DNA of 64,000 nt from Cellulomonas hominis (GTDB lineage Bacteria; Actinomycetota; Actinomycetes; Actinomycetales; Cellulomonadaceae), in the NCBI RefSeq assembly GCF_014201095.1, contig NZ_JACHDN010000001.1, positions 2,108,001 through 2,172,000 on the forward strand. The letters are read 5' to 3'. The notes under the pieces are model-generated. The model had not been told where the DNA came from, did no database searches, and saw only the letters and a list, made by a program, of their open reading frames with translations. Made by a program: the position numbers and the translations under genes. Of the stretch, positions 43,098 through 52,683 are shown piece after piece (within the stretch, counting starts at the first letter, position 1; the number at the start of each line of letters is the position of its first letter).

Positions 43098-43576
43098 GAC
43101 AGAGTGACCGGCGGCCGCAGTGGCGCCGCGTTGACACCCCGCCGGCATCGCGCTCGTGGATCACTGTCAGCCTCGACGAGCGAGACAGGTGGCCGGCGCT
43201 GGCCCCCGTCGCGGCGCTCGGCCTGGTGGCCGCAGGACTGATGGCCCGACTGGGTCTGCCGCCGGTCGACCTGCACGGGCCGTTGCACCGCTGGTGGTCG
43301 GTCATGGATCCCTTGTGCGGCGGGACGCGATCCGTGCGGCTCGCCGCGATGGGTGACTTCGCAGAGGCATGGCGATACAACCCTCTCGGCCCGATCCTGG
43401 TGACCGGAGCTGTGCTGGTTGTGCTGCGGTGGTGCGCCGGCAGCGCGACCAGCAGATGGCTCGGGCTCGACCTCACCGACCGCCGACCCGTGCGCGTTGC
43501 TGCCCGGCTCCTCGTGACACTGCTGGCCGCTCTGCTCGCGGTCCGCCAGCAGCTCAACGTCGAGCTCCTGCGGTAG
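43094..43576 (+). CDS. DUF2752-like small membrane protein
   Basis: 160 aa from GTG 43094, overlapping the multicopper oxidase. Hydrophobic segments lie at about 35-52, 98-113 and 137-152. The DUF2752-like core is VMDPLCGGTRSVRLAAMGDFAEAWRYNPL. DUF2752 proteins are of unknown role. Coupling to the oxidase suggests a shared function. Confidence 0.7.
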   Translation: MRQSDRRPQWRRVDTPPASRSWITVSLDERDRWPALAPVAALGLVAAGLMARLGLPPVDLHGPLHRWWSVMDPLCGGTRSVRLAAMGDFAEAWRYNPLGPILVTGAVLVVLRWCAGSATSRWLGLDLTDRRPVRVAARLLVTLLAALLAVRQQLNVELLR

Positions 43577-43612
43577 CCTCCGCGCCGACTCCGCCTGGCC
43601 CAAGCCGCGACG

Positions 43613-45096
43613 CCCTCTGCCGGCGCGCGGTTCTCGGCTGGACGAGTACAAGAGTCTCGTCGATGGGTGGCTGCATGCAGATCTGCGCGCTCCGCGCAAG
43701 CAGCGTCACACGGCGAAGCGGATCTTCGACCGGCTGCGCATGGAGCACCACGCGGACGTGTCGTACTTCATCGTCAAGAAGTACGTCGCGGCGCGGCGTG
43801 AGGAGATCCGCGGTCGAGGAGGGTCTGGGTCCGTCGCGCGTGTTGGTGCCGCAGACGCACGTGCCCGGCGCGGAGGCCGAGGTCGACTTCGGTGACGTCA
43901 CGGTCGAGCTGGCCGGCAAGCTGGTGGTCTGCTCGTTGTTCTCGTTGCGGATGTCCTTCTCCGGCAGGGCCGTGCACCAGGTCTTCACCTCCGGCGGCCA
44001 GGAGGCGTTCCTGGAAGGGCACGTCCATGCCTTCAGCGTGCTCGCCGGGCTACCGACCGGCAAGATCCGCTACGAGAACCTCAAGCCAGCTGTCGCGCGT
44101 GTGCTTGGCTTTTGCTCGCGTTCGGGCAGGGACCGAGCGGTGGACGCTGGTCCGCTCCCACTATGGTCTGGACGCGTTCTACTGCCAGCCCGGGATCGAG
44201 GGCGCGCACGAGAAGGTCGGGCTCGAGGGGCAGGTGGGCTGGTACCGCCGCAACCACTTCGTCCCCGTCCCGAAGGTCGCCTCGCTGGCGGAGCCCAACG
44301 CGATGGTTGATGCCTGGGACGTGTCCGACGATGCCCGCAGGATCGGTGGGCGTGCCCGGAGCGTCGGTGAGCTGTTCGCGATCAAGGCCCCGCTTCTGGC
44401 ACCGCTGCCGGACCAGGAGTTCGAAACCGGCCGGTGGTCTCACCAGCGCGGTGACCGGCATGCCCAGGTCAACGTGCGCACGAACCGGTACTCGGGGCCG
44501 GTGCGGTTCGCCGGGCGGAAGATCTCGATCCTGCCGCGCGCCTCGGACCTGACGATCTACGACGGCCGCACCCAGATCGCCCGGCACGAACGCCTCCCTG
44601 ACAAGCTGGAGTCCCGACTCGACCTGGACCACGACCTTGAAGCGCTGATCCGCAAGCCTGGCGCCCTACCGGCGCGACCGCGTTGGACACGCGCCAGCGG
44701 CAGGTTCACACCCGTGCATGACGCCTCGTGGGACGCCGCCCGCAAGGCTCACGGAGACGCCGACGGCACCCGTGCCCTGATCGACGTCCTGCTCCTGCAC
44801 CGGCACATCGCTCATCAGCACGTCGTGGCCGGACTGGCCGCCGCCCTGGAGGTCGGTGCGCTGACCAACGCGGACGCGGTCGCGCTCGGGGCGCGTAAGG
44901 CGGAAGACGGCCGCCGCGCAGCGACGCCCAGCGCGATGCCGGACCGGGCGGAGCTGGCCCGGCAGGTCGCCCACTTCCTGACGGAGCGGCGGCTGCGTAC
45001 CCGCCTGCCCACGACACGCGCTCGCTGCCAGACATCAGCGAGTACGACGACCTGCTACCCAGCCGGCGCCGGCACGCCCGGCCGGCGAGCGGCTGA
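43613..45096 (+). pseudogene. IS21-family istA, decayed
   Basis: Reading needs several frame changes: LDEYKSLVDGWLHADLRAPRKQ near 43635, then VPGAEAEVDFGDVTVELAGKL near 43860 (first DDE Asp), then WTLVRSHYGLDAFYCQPGIEGAHEKVG near 44140 (Glu). The rest runs to MPDRAELARQVAHFLTERR and about 45096. The 5' end and left terminus are missing. Confidence 0.85.
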
Positions 45097-45117
45097 ACGG
45101 ATCCCGGAGGGGCTCAG

Positions 45118-45662
45118 GTGGAGATGACGACGCAGACCTCGGCGACGGGCAGTGACCGGGTGCCGCGACGGCGAGGCTTGACCGAGGAGGCCACCGACGC
45201 CGCCATCGACCAGGCTTGCCGCATGATGCGCCTGCCCACGACCCGGGGCGTGTTCGAGGCGAACGCGGATGCTGCCGCCCGCGAGCAGATGACCTACCGC
45301 GGGTTCCTCGCCGAACTCCTCCTGGCGGAGTGCGACGACCGCGCCCGCCGACGATCCGAGCGCCGCATCAAGGCCGCCGCGTTCCCGCGCATCAAGACGC
45401 TGCGCGAGTTCGACTTCGACGCGAACCCGAATGTCGACCCCAGGACCAGCAACGCGCTCGCCAAGTGCGACTGGGTTCGCCGCGGCCACCCGCTGTGCCT
45501 GATCGGCGATTCCGGAACGGGCAAGTCCCACCTGCTCATCGCGCTCGGCACCGAGGTCGCGATGGCCGGGTTCCGGGTCAAATACACCCTGGCGACGAAA
45601 CTCGCCAACGCGCTCGCCGAGGCCGCCGACGAGATGGTCCTGACCAAGACCTTCAGCGGCCC
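45118..45662 (+). pseudogene. IS21-family istB, 3'-truncated
   Basis: GTG 45118 with GGAGGGG upstream. An AAA+ helper ATPase with RGFLAELLLAECDDR and Walker A LIGDSGTGKSHLLIALG. After EAADEMVLTKTF near 45655 the frame leaves the family and enters unrelated antisense DNA. Walker B is missing, so it is inactive. Confidence 0.85.
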
Positions 45663-45960
45663 AGGTCGAGCTGGGCGGCCACGGTCCCGGCCGCCGCGGC
45701 GGCGAACACCGTCACGGCGATGGCCCGCGCCGCTGCTGGTGTTGCGGTGATGGTCCACGCGCCGGCCCCGGCCAGGAGCGCGCCGACGCCCACGCCGGTG
45801 AGCTCGCCGACCATCAGGGTAGGGCGATCCGCCGCACCAGGGTGCTGGTGGTGCGGCGGATGCCCGGGTCGCCGGCGGCACGGTAATGACGGATCGTGTG
45901 GACCCCGAAGGACCCAGCCGGCCCACGCGATGTAGGCGGCGAGCGTGACCTACCCGGTCG
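45663..45960 (-). pseudogene. Fragment of a membrane protein next to the P1B-ATPase
   Basis: On the minus strand with two frameshifts: VTLAAYIAWAGWV, then TIRHYRAAGDPGIRRTTSTL, then GELTGVGVGALLAGAGAWTI and AAARAIAVTVFAAAAG. The helices look genuine but the parent family is not recognised. It lies directly after the ATPase stop and is cut by the istB joint. Confidence 0.4.
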
Positions 45961-45963
45961 CGG

Positions 45964-47907
45964 TCACGGTGCGGCGGTCGCGAGGGACGGAGCCGGCGCG
46001 TGTTCGCGGGCGGAGATCGGTTGGTAGCGGCCGGCGCGCACACCATTGGCGATGACGAAGACCTCGGCGACCTCGTGGACGAGGACCACCGCGGCCAGCC
46101 CGAGCGCCCCGAACAGGGCCAGCGGGATCAGCACACCGATCAGGGCCAGGGAGAAGGCGACGTTCTGCCACATGATGGTCCGGGTGCGTCGGGCGTGGGC
46201 CAGGACCTGAGGCAGGTGGAACAGGTCGTTGCCCATGAGTGCGACGTCGGCGGTCTCGATCGCGACGTCGGTGCCCATGGCGCCCATCGCGATCCCGACG
46301 TCCGCGGTGGCCAGGGCGGGGGCGTCGTTGACGCCGTCACCGACCATCGCGACAGGGCGGGTCTCGGCGATCTGCCGGACGATCGACGCCTTGTCCTCGG
46401 GGCGCAGGTCTGCGTGCACCTCGGTGATGCCGGCCTCGGCCGCCAGGGCGGTGGCGGTGCGCTCGTTGTCGCCGGTGAGCATCGCGACCGTGTACCCCGC
46501 ACGGGTCAGGGTGTGCACGACCGCGCCCGCTTCGGGGCGTAGCTCGTCACGGACCCCGATTACACCGAGCAGCGCGCCGTCGTCCTCCACCATGACAGCG
46601 GTCGCCCCCCGACCTTGGATCGCGGTGACCTCGCCGACCATGTGGCCGGGGTCGATCCATCCCGGGCGTCCGAGGCGGACCTCGCGGCCGCGGTGGGTGC
46701 CGGTGAGCCCGGCGCCCGGGTGGGCGACCACGTCGCCGACCTCGGGACGGGCCCCCGTGGCGGCGAGGATCGCGCGGGCCAGGGGGTGCTCCGAGCGTGC
46801 CTCGAGCCCGGCGGCGAGAGCCAGCAGCTCGTCACGGGAACGGCCAGGGGCCGCGACGGCGTCGACGACGGCCGGGTTGTTCGCCGTCAGGGTGCCGGTC
46901 TTGTCCAACGCGAGAGCCCGGATCTTGCCGAGCCCCTCGAGCGCGGCACCGCCCTTGACCAGGACACCGTTCTTCGATGCCGCACCGACCGCGGCGACCA
47001 CGGTCACCGGCACCGAGATCGCCAGCGCACAGGGGGACGCGGCCACGAGCACGACCAGGGCCCGCTGGATCCACACCGCCGGGTCGCCGGCCAGGGACCC
47101 GATGACAGCGATGAGTGTCGCGGCGATCAAGATGCCCGGCACGAGCTTGGCCGCGATCACATCGGCGAGGCGTTGTCCTGGGCCCTTGCGGGCCTGCTCG
47201 GCCTCGACGATGTGCACGATCCGGGCCAACGAGTTGTCCTCGGCCCGCGTGGTGACCTCTACCTCGACGACGCCGGCGCCGTTGATCGACCCGGCCAGCA
47301 CCGTCGCGCCGGGGCCGGCCTCGACCGGGACAGACTCGCCCGTCAACGCCGACACGTCCAGGGCGGTCGTGCCCGTACGGATCACCCCGTCGGTCGCGAC
47401 CCGCTCTCCGGGGCGCACCAGCAGCACGTCACCGACCACCAGGTCGGCCGGGTCGAGCGCGACGTGCTCGCCGCCGCGCACCACGGTCGCCTCGGTGGGG
47501 ACCAGGTCCATCAGCGCGCGAAGACCCCGGCGGGTGCGGGCCAGGGAGTACTCCTCGAGCCCTTCGGAGATCGAGTAGAGGATCGCGAGCATCGCCGCCT
47601 CTTCGACCTGCCCCAGGATCACCGCACCCACCGCGGCGATCGTCATCAGCGTCCCGACACCAATCTTTCCCCTGGCCAGGCGCCGGACCGTCCCCGGAAC
47701 GAACGTAGTCGCTGCGACCACCAGCGCCCCCGCCTCCAGAACGAGGCCCACCCAGTGCGGTGCGGTCGTAAGCGAGACCAACCAGCCCGCACCCAAGATC
47801 ACCGCGGCCAGGGCGGCGGCCTGGATCTCCCTGACCCGCCACCAGGCCACGGCCTCGTCCTCCGCGCTGGCCTCGACCTCGCCCGAGCAGCCGCACGCGT
47901 CGTTCAC
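45964..47907 (-). CDS. P1B-type heavy-metal ATPase with SPC motif (Cd/Co/Zn class)
   Basis: 647 aa from GTG 47907, overlapping the ArsR gene (GTGA). The short N-terminus has a CGC pair (NDACGCSGEVEAS) instead of a full metal-binding domain. Core motifs are TGES, the transport motif SPC (VAASPCALAISVP), DKTGT and GDGVNDAPALATADVG. HEVAEVFVIANG is in the last helix. SPC with a His-Glu motif near the end points to the P1B-4 group (Co/Zn/Cd), not copper. It is regulated by the adjacent ArsR-type sensor. Confidence 0.88.
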   Translation of the reverse strand: MNDACGCSGEVEASAEDEAVAWWRVREIQAAALAAVILGAGWLVSLTTAPHWVGLVLEAGALVVAATTFVPGTVRRLARGKIGVGTLMTIAAVGAVILGQVEEAAMLAILYSISEGLEEYSLARTRRGLRALMDLVPTEATVVRGGEHVALDPADLVVGDVLLVRPGERVATDGVIRTGTTALDVSALTGESVPVEAGPGATVLAGSINGAGVVEVEVTTRAEDNSLARIVHIVEAEQARKGPGQRLADVIAAKLVPGILIAATLIAVIGSLAGDPAVWIQRALVVLVAASPCALAISVPVTVVAAVGAASKNGVLVKGGAALEGLGKIRALALDKTGTLTANNPAVVDAVAAPGRSRDELLALAAGLEARSEHPLARAILAATGARPEVGDVVAHPGAGLTGTHRGREVRLGRPGWIDPGHMVGEVTAIQGRGATAVMVEDDGALLGVIGVRDELRPEAGAVVHTLTRAGYTVAMLTGDNERTATALAAEAGITEVHADLRPEDKASIVRQIAETRPVAMVGDGVNDAPALATADVGIAMGAMGTDVAIETADVALMGNDLFHLPQVLAHARRTRTIMWQNVAFSLALIGVLIPLALFGALGLAAVVLVHEVAEVFVIANGVRAGRYQPISAREHAPAPSLATAAP

Positions 47908-48278
47908 AGCGCCGCCTCCACCGCGTTCGCCGGGGCGTGCGTGCCGTAATTCGGGCACAGCTCCACCGCGTTCCCCGTCGCGGACAACAGCACCTCGGCC
48001 GCCGCGAGCATCTCCAACAGCTCCGGGCGTGCCAGCGCGTAGTACACCCGCCGCCCCTCCATCCGGCCCTCGACGAGCCCACAGTCGCGCAGGCACGCCA
48101 CGTGCGAGGACACCGTCGACTGCGCCAACCCCAAATCTCCGGCGAGCTCGGAGACCCGCGCCTCACCTGAGGCCAACCGGCGCACGATCGCCAACCGTGC
48201 CGGGTCGCCCAGTGACCGGAACAACGCAACCCCCGCGTCCACGCCCTCCACGGACGCCACCCCACCCATGTTCGACAT
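47904..48278 (-). CDS. ArsR/SmtB-family metalloregulator
   Basis: 124 aa from ATG 48278. Winged helix: ALFRSLGDPARLAIVRRLASG, SELAGDLGLAQSTVSSHVACLRDCGLVEGRMEGRRVYYALARPEL. The C-terminal Cys (NAVELCPNYGTH) together with CLRDCG in the recognition helix region resembles the CmtR Cd/Pb sensor. A TATCAT box 6 nt before the ATG suggests a leaderless transcript. It is co-transcribed with the ATPase. Confidence 0.88.
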   Translation of the reverse strand: MSNMGGVASVEGVDAGVALFRSLGDPARLAIVRRLASGEARVSELAGDLGLAQSTVSSHVACLRDCGLVEGRMEGRRVYYALARPELLEMLAAAEVLLSATGNAVELCPNYGTHAPANAVEAAL

Positions 48279-48290
48279 GCGTCGATGATA

Positions 48291-48753
48291 ACCGATGACG
48301 GTCGAACAGTGCCCGGCGACAATGGTGAGGGCACGGATCGGCGAGCGAGGACGGACCCTGCTGGCACGTCGCCGCCAAGCCCTGCCGCCATGCCGCGGTC
48401 TGGGTGGCGGGCCGACGAGCCGGAGCAGGTGCGCTGCAGCCTCGTCGTCGCCTTGGCGCAAGACGGCCGGCAGCGCGACCCAACGGTCCAGCGGCACGCC
48501 GACAGGGGTCAGCCTCAGCCGGCGTCCAAACAACCCGTGCACCGCTCTCGAACTCGCCTCCATCGACGGCGGCACGCACCCACGCGCGCTGCTCGAACTC
48601 GGCTCCCGACGCTGCCGAGACTCACCCCCGTAGCCACCGGGTAGTGGTTCATCACTCGACCAGCGCGTACGTCCGAGCACGCGAGGTCCGTCCCCGAATC
48701 GTGCGGGCGAGGTGCGCTGCGCTCGGAACTCGACGTGGCGCCAGTGCCGCGGA
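48291..48753. other. Region between arsR and copB promoters, no supported gene
   Basis: Open frames here lack a ribosome site and recognisable sequence. It probably holds debris from earlier recombination. Confidence 0.35.
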
Positions 48754-48770
48754 ATACCCTCGGGGGGTAT
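48754..48770. promoter_or_regulatory. CsoR-type operator upstream of copB
   Basis: ATACCC-TCGGG-GGGTAT, the same palindrome class as at 36382, centred about 67 bp before the copB start. It could be bound by the csoR product from 33.2 kb. Confidence 0.8.
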
Positions 48771-48828
48771 GTGGTTTCCGTCTGCGAAGCGCCACGCCGC
48801 TGTCGGATCACGAGAGAGGACCACCGCG

Positions 48829-50976
48829 ATGAGCCGCGAGGACCACACCGGGCACCACCCGGTCGGCGCACCGAGCACGGGCCACGACCACGCACACGGA
48901 GCGCACATCTCCGAGGGTCAGGCAGCCCACGAGCACCACCGGGGCTCCGCGACCGTGACCGAGGCCGGATCACCGCACCGCCAGGACGCGCACGGTGGCC
49001 ACGACGGCCACTCCGGTCACGGCGGTCACACCGGTCATGTCGAACGGTTCCGACGTCTGTTCTGGATCATGCTCGTCCTCGCGATCCCGGTCGTCGCCGC
49101 CAGCGCCATGTTCGCCATGCTCCTGGGCTACGAGCTCCCCGACGCGACCTGGTCGACGTGGGTCTCGCCGGTGCTCGGCACGGTCATGTTCATCTGGGGC
49201 GGCGCGCCGTTCCTGACGGGCGCCGCCGAGGAGCTGCGCGCCAAGCGTCCCGGGATGATGCTGCTCGTCGCGTTGGCGATCACCGTGGCGTTCGTCGCGT
49301 CGTGGCTCGCGACCCTCGGTGTCGTCGCGCACGGGCTCGACTTCTGGTGGGAGCTCGCGCTGCTCATCGTGATCATGCTTCTCGGGCACTGGATCGAGAT
49401 GCGCTCGCTGGCGCAGACGTCCTCGGCCCTCGATTCGCTGGCCGCCCTGCTGCCCGACGAGGCCGAGCGCGTCGAGGGCGACGCGGTGGTCCGGGTCGCC
49501 CCGTCCGACCTCACGCTCGACGACGTGGTGCTGGTGCGACCCGGGGCACGGGTCCCCGCAGACGGCGCGATCATCGACGGCGCCGCCGAGATGGACGAGT
49601 CGATGGTCACCGGTGAGTCCCGCACCGTGCGGCGCTCCGCCGGGGACCGGGTCGTAGCCGGCACCGTGGCCACCGACTCCGCCCTGCGGCTGCGGGTGAC
49701 CGCTGTCGGAGACGACACCGCGCTCGCCGGAATCCGCAGGCTCGTGCTCGAGGCCCAGAGCTCCACCTCGCGCGCCCAGCGCCTAGCGGACACGGCAGCC
49801 GCGCTGCTGTTCTGGTTCGCCCTCGGCGCGGCCGCCGTCACCGCCGTCGTCTGGTCGATCGCCGGCCAGCCCGACGACGCGGTGATCCGCACGATCACCG
49901 TCCTGGTGATCGCCTGCCCGCACGCCCTCGGCCTGGCGATCCCGCTCGTCGTGTCCATCGCCACCGAGCGGGCCGCCCGCGGCGGCATCCTCGTCAAGGA
50001 CCGCCTGGCGCTGGAGAGCATGCGCACGGTCAGCACCGTGGTCTTCGACAAGACCGGCACGCTGACGAAGGGCCAGCCGACGGTGACCGAGGTCCGCCCC
50101 GCCTCCGGTCTCGACCGGGACGAGATCCTGGCGCTGGCTGCTGCCGCCGAGGCCGACAGCGAGCACCCGCTCGCGCGGGCGATCGTCGCGGCAGCGAGCG
50201 ACCTGCACGTGCCCGCGGCCGCCGACTTCACGTCGTCCCCAGCGGTGGGCGTCCGCGCCCGCGTCGGCGGCCGGACCGTCGAGGTCGGAGGCCCCAACCT
50301 GCTCCGCGAGCGAGATGTCGACGAGCTCGACGGGGTCGAGCAGTGGCGCGCCGAGGGGGCGATCATCCTGCACGTGCTCGTCGACGGCCGCCCGGCCGGT
50401 GCTCTGAAGCTCGCCGACGAGATCCGCGAGGAGTCCCGCGCCGCGATCCGGCAGCTCCGCCACCGCGGTGTTGACGTCGTGATGATCACCGGCGACGCGG
50501 AGGCCGTCGCCCGCACCGTCGCCGCCGAGATCGGGATCGACCGGGTCTTCGCCGGTGTCCGGCCCGAGGACAAGTCCGCCAGGGTCGCCGAACTCCAGCG
50601 CGAGGGAGGCACCGTGGCGATGGTCGGCGACGGCGTCAACGACGCCCCCGCCCTCGCACAGGCCGACGTCGGCATTGCGATCGGCGCCGGCACGGACGTC
50701 GCGATCGCGTCCGCCGGCGTCATCCTCGCCAGCGACGACCCCCGATCGGTCGTCTCGGTCATCGACCTGTCCGCCGCCAGCTATCGCAAGATGAAGCAGA
50801 ACCTGTGGTGGGCCGCCGGGTACAACCTCATCGCCGTGCCACTCGCCGCAGGCGTGCTCGCACCCATTGGCTTCGTCATGCCGATGTCCGTCGGAGCCAT
50901 CCTCATGTCCGTCTCCACGATCGTCGTGGCCCTGAACGCCCAGCTGCTACGCCGACTGGATCTGCGGCCACGGTGA
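48829..50976 (+). CDS. copB: CopB-type copper-translocating ATPase (P1B-3, CPH motif)
   Basis: 715 aa from ATG 48829 (GAGAGAGGA upstream). A His-rich N-terminus (residues 1-70, repeats of GHDGHSGHGGHTGH) replaces metal-binding domains. Core motifs are TGES, the transport motif CPH (VIACPHALGLAIPLV), DKTGT and [19 protein letters not shown] with the His-rich tail is diagnostic for CopB-type Cu(II)/Cu(I) or Ag export. It complements the CPC-type CopA in the island. Confidence 0.93.
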   Translation: MSREDHTGHHPVGAPSTGHDHAHGAHISEGQAAHEHHRGSATVTEAGSPHRQDAHGGHDGHSGHGGHTGHVERFRRLFWIMLVLAIPVVAASAMFAMLLGYELPDATWSTWVSPVLGTVMFIWGGAPFLTGAAEELRAKRPGMMLLVALAITVAFVASWLATLGVVAHGLDFWWELALLIVIMLLGHWIEMRSLAQTSSALDSLAALLPDEAERVEGDAVVRVAPSDLTLDDVVLVRPGARVPADGAIIDGAAEMDESMVTGESRTVRRSAGDRVVAGTVATDSALRLRVTAVGDDTALAGIRRLVLEAQSSTSRAQRLADTAAALLFWFALGAAAVTAVVWSIAGQPDDAVIRTITVLVIACPHALGLAIPLVVSIATERAARGGILVKDRLALESMRTVSTVVFDKTGTLTKGQPTVTEVRPASGLDRDEILALAAAAEADSEHPLARAIVAAASDLHVPAAADFTSSPAVGVRARVGGRTVEVGGPNLLRERDVDELDGVEQWRAEGAIILHVLVDGRPAGALKLADEIREESRAAIRQLRHRGVDVVMITGDAEAVARTVAAEIGIDRVFAGVRPEDKSARVAELQREGGTVAMVGDGVNDAPALAQADVGIAIGAGTDVAIASAGVILASDDPRSVVSVIDLSAASYRKMKQNLWWAAGYNLIAVPLAAGVLAPIGFVMPMSVGAILMSVSTIVVALNAQLLRRLDLRPR

Positions 50977-51044
50977 TCTCGGATCGGCACTGTCACGGCT
51001 GAGCAGGAGAGTCGCAACTCACCCTCCGTGTACCTCCTCAATGG

Positions 51045-51062
51045 CTTAGCCGGATCTTCATC
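51045..51062 (+). promoter_or_regulatory. 11-bp-period direct repeat (site j)
   Basis: CTTAGCC-GGAT-CTTCATC, 86 bp before the FliL-like gene. The first heptamer is a weak match, the second perfect. Confidence 0.45.
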
Positions 51063-51147
51063 GGCCGGCTCCTCACCGGCGTCCTCTCCGAGGACGATCA
51101 GGTGGCTGCACGGCAAGGCGCGCGTGCCAGCAGTGAGGAGGCGACGA

Positions 51148-51642
51148 ATGCCTGAACAACGGATCATCGGGGCGAGCGGCAAGATCAGCGGTCAGCGCGC
51201 ACCGTCGCAGGCAAGCACCGAGCCCAGTCCCGCGACCCCTCGCAAGAAGCGCCGCACACGTCGGCTCGTGGCTGTCTCTGCCGCGCTCGTCGGGGCCGGC
51301 GCGGCGTGGTTCCTGCTGCGGCCCAGTCCGGGCGCCGCCACGGACGTTTCCGAGGTCAAGCTCGGGGACGTCCAGACAATCGAGCCGATCAGTATCAACC
51401 TCGCGAACGGCCGGTACCTCAGGCTCGGACTCGGGCTGCAGCTCACGGCCGAGGTCGCCGAGGACGTGGACACCGTCAAGGCACTCGACCTCGCCATCGC
51501 CCTGTTCTCGCAACGACCCGTCGAGGAAATCGCCACACGCGACGGCCGAGACGCGCTGAAGGACGAGCTGGCCGCCCAGCTCGCGGACGTCTACCACGGA
51601 GAGGTCGTAGACGTCTACTTCAGCAACTTCGTCTACCAGTGA
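51148..51642 (+). CDS. fliL: FliL-like flagellar basal-body-associated protein
   Basis: 164 aa from ATG 51148 (GAGGAGG upstream). A cytoplasmic basic N-terminus, one membrane helix (about 40-57, LVAVSAALVGAGAAWFLL) and a FliL domain (VQTIEPISINLANGRYLRLGLGLQL, ALDLAIALFSQRPVEEI, GEVVDVYFSNFVYQ). No other flagellar gene is in the window. Lone FliL-like proteins may act as stomatin-like membrane scaffolds; a role in copper stress is inferred only from position. Confidence 0.82.
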   Translation: MPEQRIIGASGKISGQRAPSQASTEPSPATPRKKRRTRRLVAVSAALVGAGAAWFLLRPSPGAATDVSEVKLGDVQTIEPISINLANGRYLRLGLGLQLTAEVAEDVDTVKALDLAIALFSQRPVEEIATRDGRDALKDELAAQLADVYHGEVVDVYFSNFVYQ

Positions 51643-51786
51643 CGTCTCCGTCCTGCACTCCTCACCGAAACTGCGGACTCCTGGTCGTTCTCGGTGCCAC
51701 CGGGCCGCGTGACCATGGTGCAATTGAGGAGCGTGCCCACCATGCTCAGAGGGGCCCTACCCCCGGTTCTTGGACACGGGGTGTGA

Positions 51787-52683
51787 TTACGCGGCGATCG
51801 GCAGCGTAGCGGCCCGGCGGGCCTCGTAGGCGGTCGGGGACAGGTAGCCGCACCAGGAGTGGCGGCGGCGGGTGTTGTAGCGGGTCAGCCAGCGGAAGAC
51901 CTGCCGGCGGCAGGTTGGCTCGTCGGGCCAGCAGGCGTCGTCTTGCAGGACCTCGCGCTTGAGGGTGGCGTTGAACGACTCGGCCATCGCGTTGTCGGCC
52001 GAGGACCCGACGGCGCCCATCGACTGGGTCACGCCGAGCCTCGCGCAGACCCTGGCGTAGTCCTTCGAGCAGTAGACCGACCCGTGGTCGGAGTGGAACA
52101 GCGCCCCGGCCAGGGTGCCGCGGGTCGCGGCGGCGGCCTTGAGCGCGTCTTCGACGAGCTCGGTGCGCATGTGGTCGGCGACTGCCCACCCGACGAGCCG
52201 GCGGGAGTGGCAGTCGATGACCGTGGCGAGGTAGAGGTTCGTGCCGTCGGCGATCGGCAGGTAGGTGATGTCGCCGACGTAGCGCCGGTTCGGTGCCGGC
52301 GCGGTGAAGTCCCGCTTGAGCAGGTCGGGGTGCTTGCGGCCCGACGGCTCGGGGATCGTGGTCCGCACTCGACGCTTCTTGACGTAGCCCGCGATACCCG
52401 CCGCGCGCATCACCCGGGCGACGCGCTTGTGGTTGACCTGCTCACCGGCGGGCGCGTCGTCGTTGAGCTCGGCCGTGACCCGCGGCGCGCCGAGCGTGCT
52501 GTCCGCGGCGTGGACCTTGCGGATCCGTGCCTCGAGCCGAGCGTCCGCCGCGGCGCGCTCGGCCCGCGCCGGCGCGCCAGCCTTCCACGCGTAGTAGGAC
52601 GAGCGCTCGACCTGCACGAGCTCGCACAGTCGCTTCACCGGGTAGGTGGCGGAGTTGTCGGCGACGAACTGGAAGCGACTCAC
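51787..52683 (-). CDS. IS3-family OrfB transposase (copy A)
   Basis: 298 aa from GTG 52683, overlapping orfA (GTGA). HTH_21-like start (FVADNSATYPVKRLCELVQVERSSYYAWKAG). DDE residues: Asp in YVGDITYLPI, Asp in FHSDHGSVY and Glu in NAMAESFNATLKREVL. Complete and possibly active. Confidence 0.93.
   Translation of the reverse strand: MSRFQFVADNSATYPVKRLCELVQVERSSYYAWKAGAPARAERAAADARLEARIRKVHAADSTLGAPRVTAELNDDAPAGEQVNHKRVARVMRAAGIAGYVKKRRVRTTIPEPSGRKHPDLLKRDFTAPAPNRRYVGDITYLPIADGTNLYLATVIDCHSRRLVGWAVADHMRTELVEDALKAAAATRGTLAGALFHSDHGSVYCSKDYARVCARLGVTQSMGAVGSSADNAMAESFNATLKREVLQDDACWPDEPTCRRQVFRWLTRYNTRRRHSWCGYLSPTAYEARRAATLPIAA

Noticed and set aside
48285..48644. Plus-strand ORF between arsR and copB
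   Set aside because: No ribosome site, low-complexity Arg/Pro composition and no recognisable domain.
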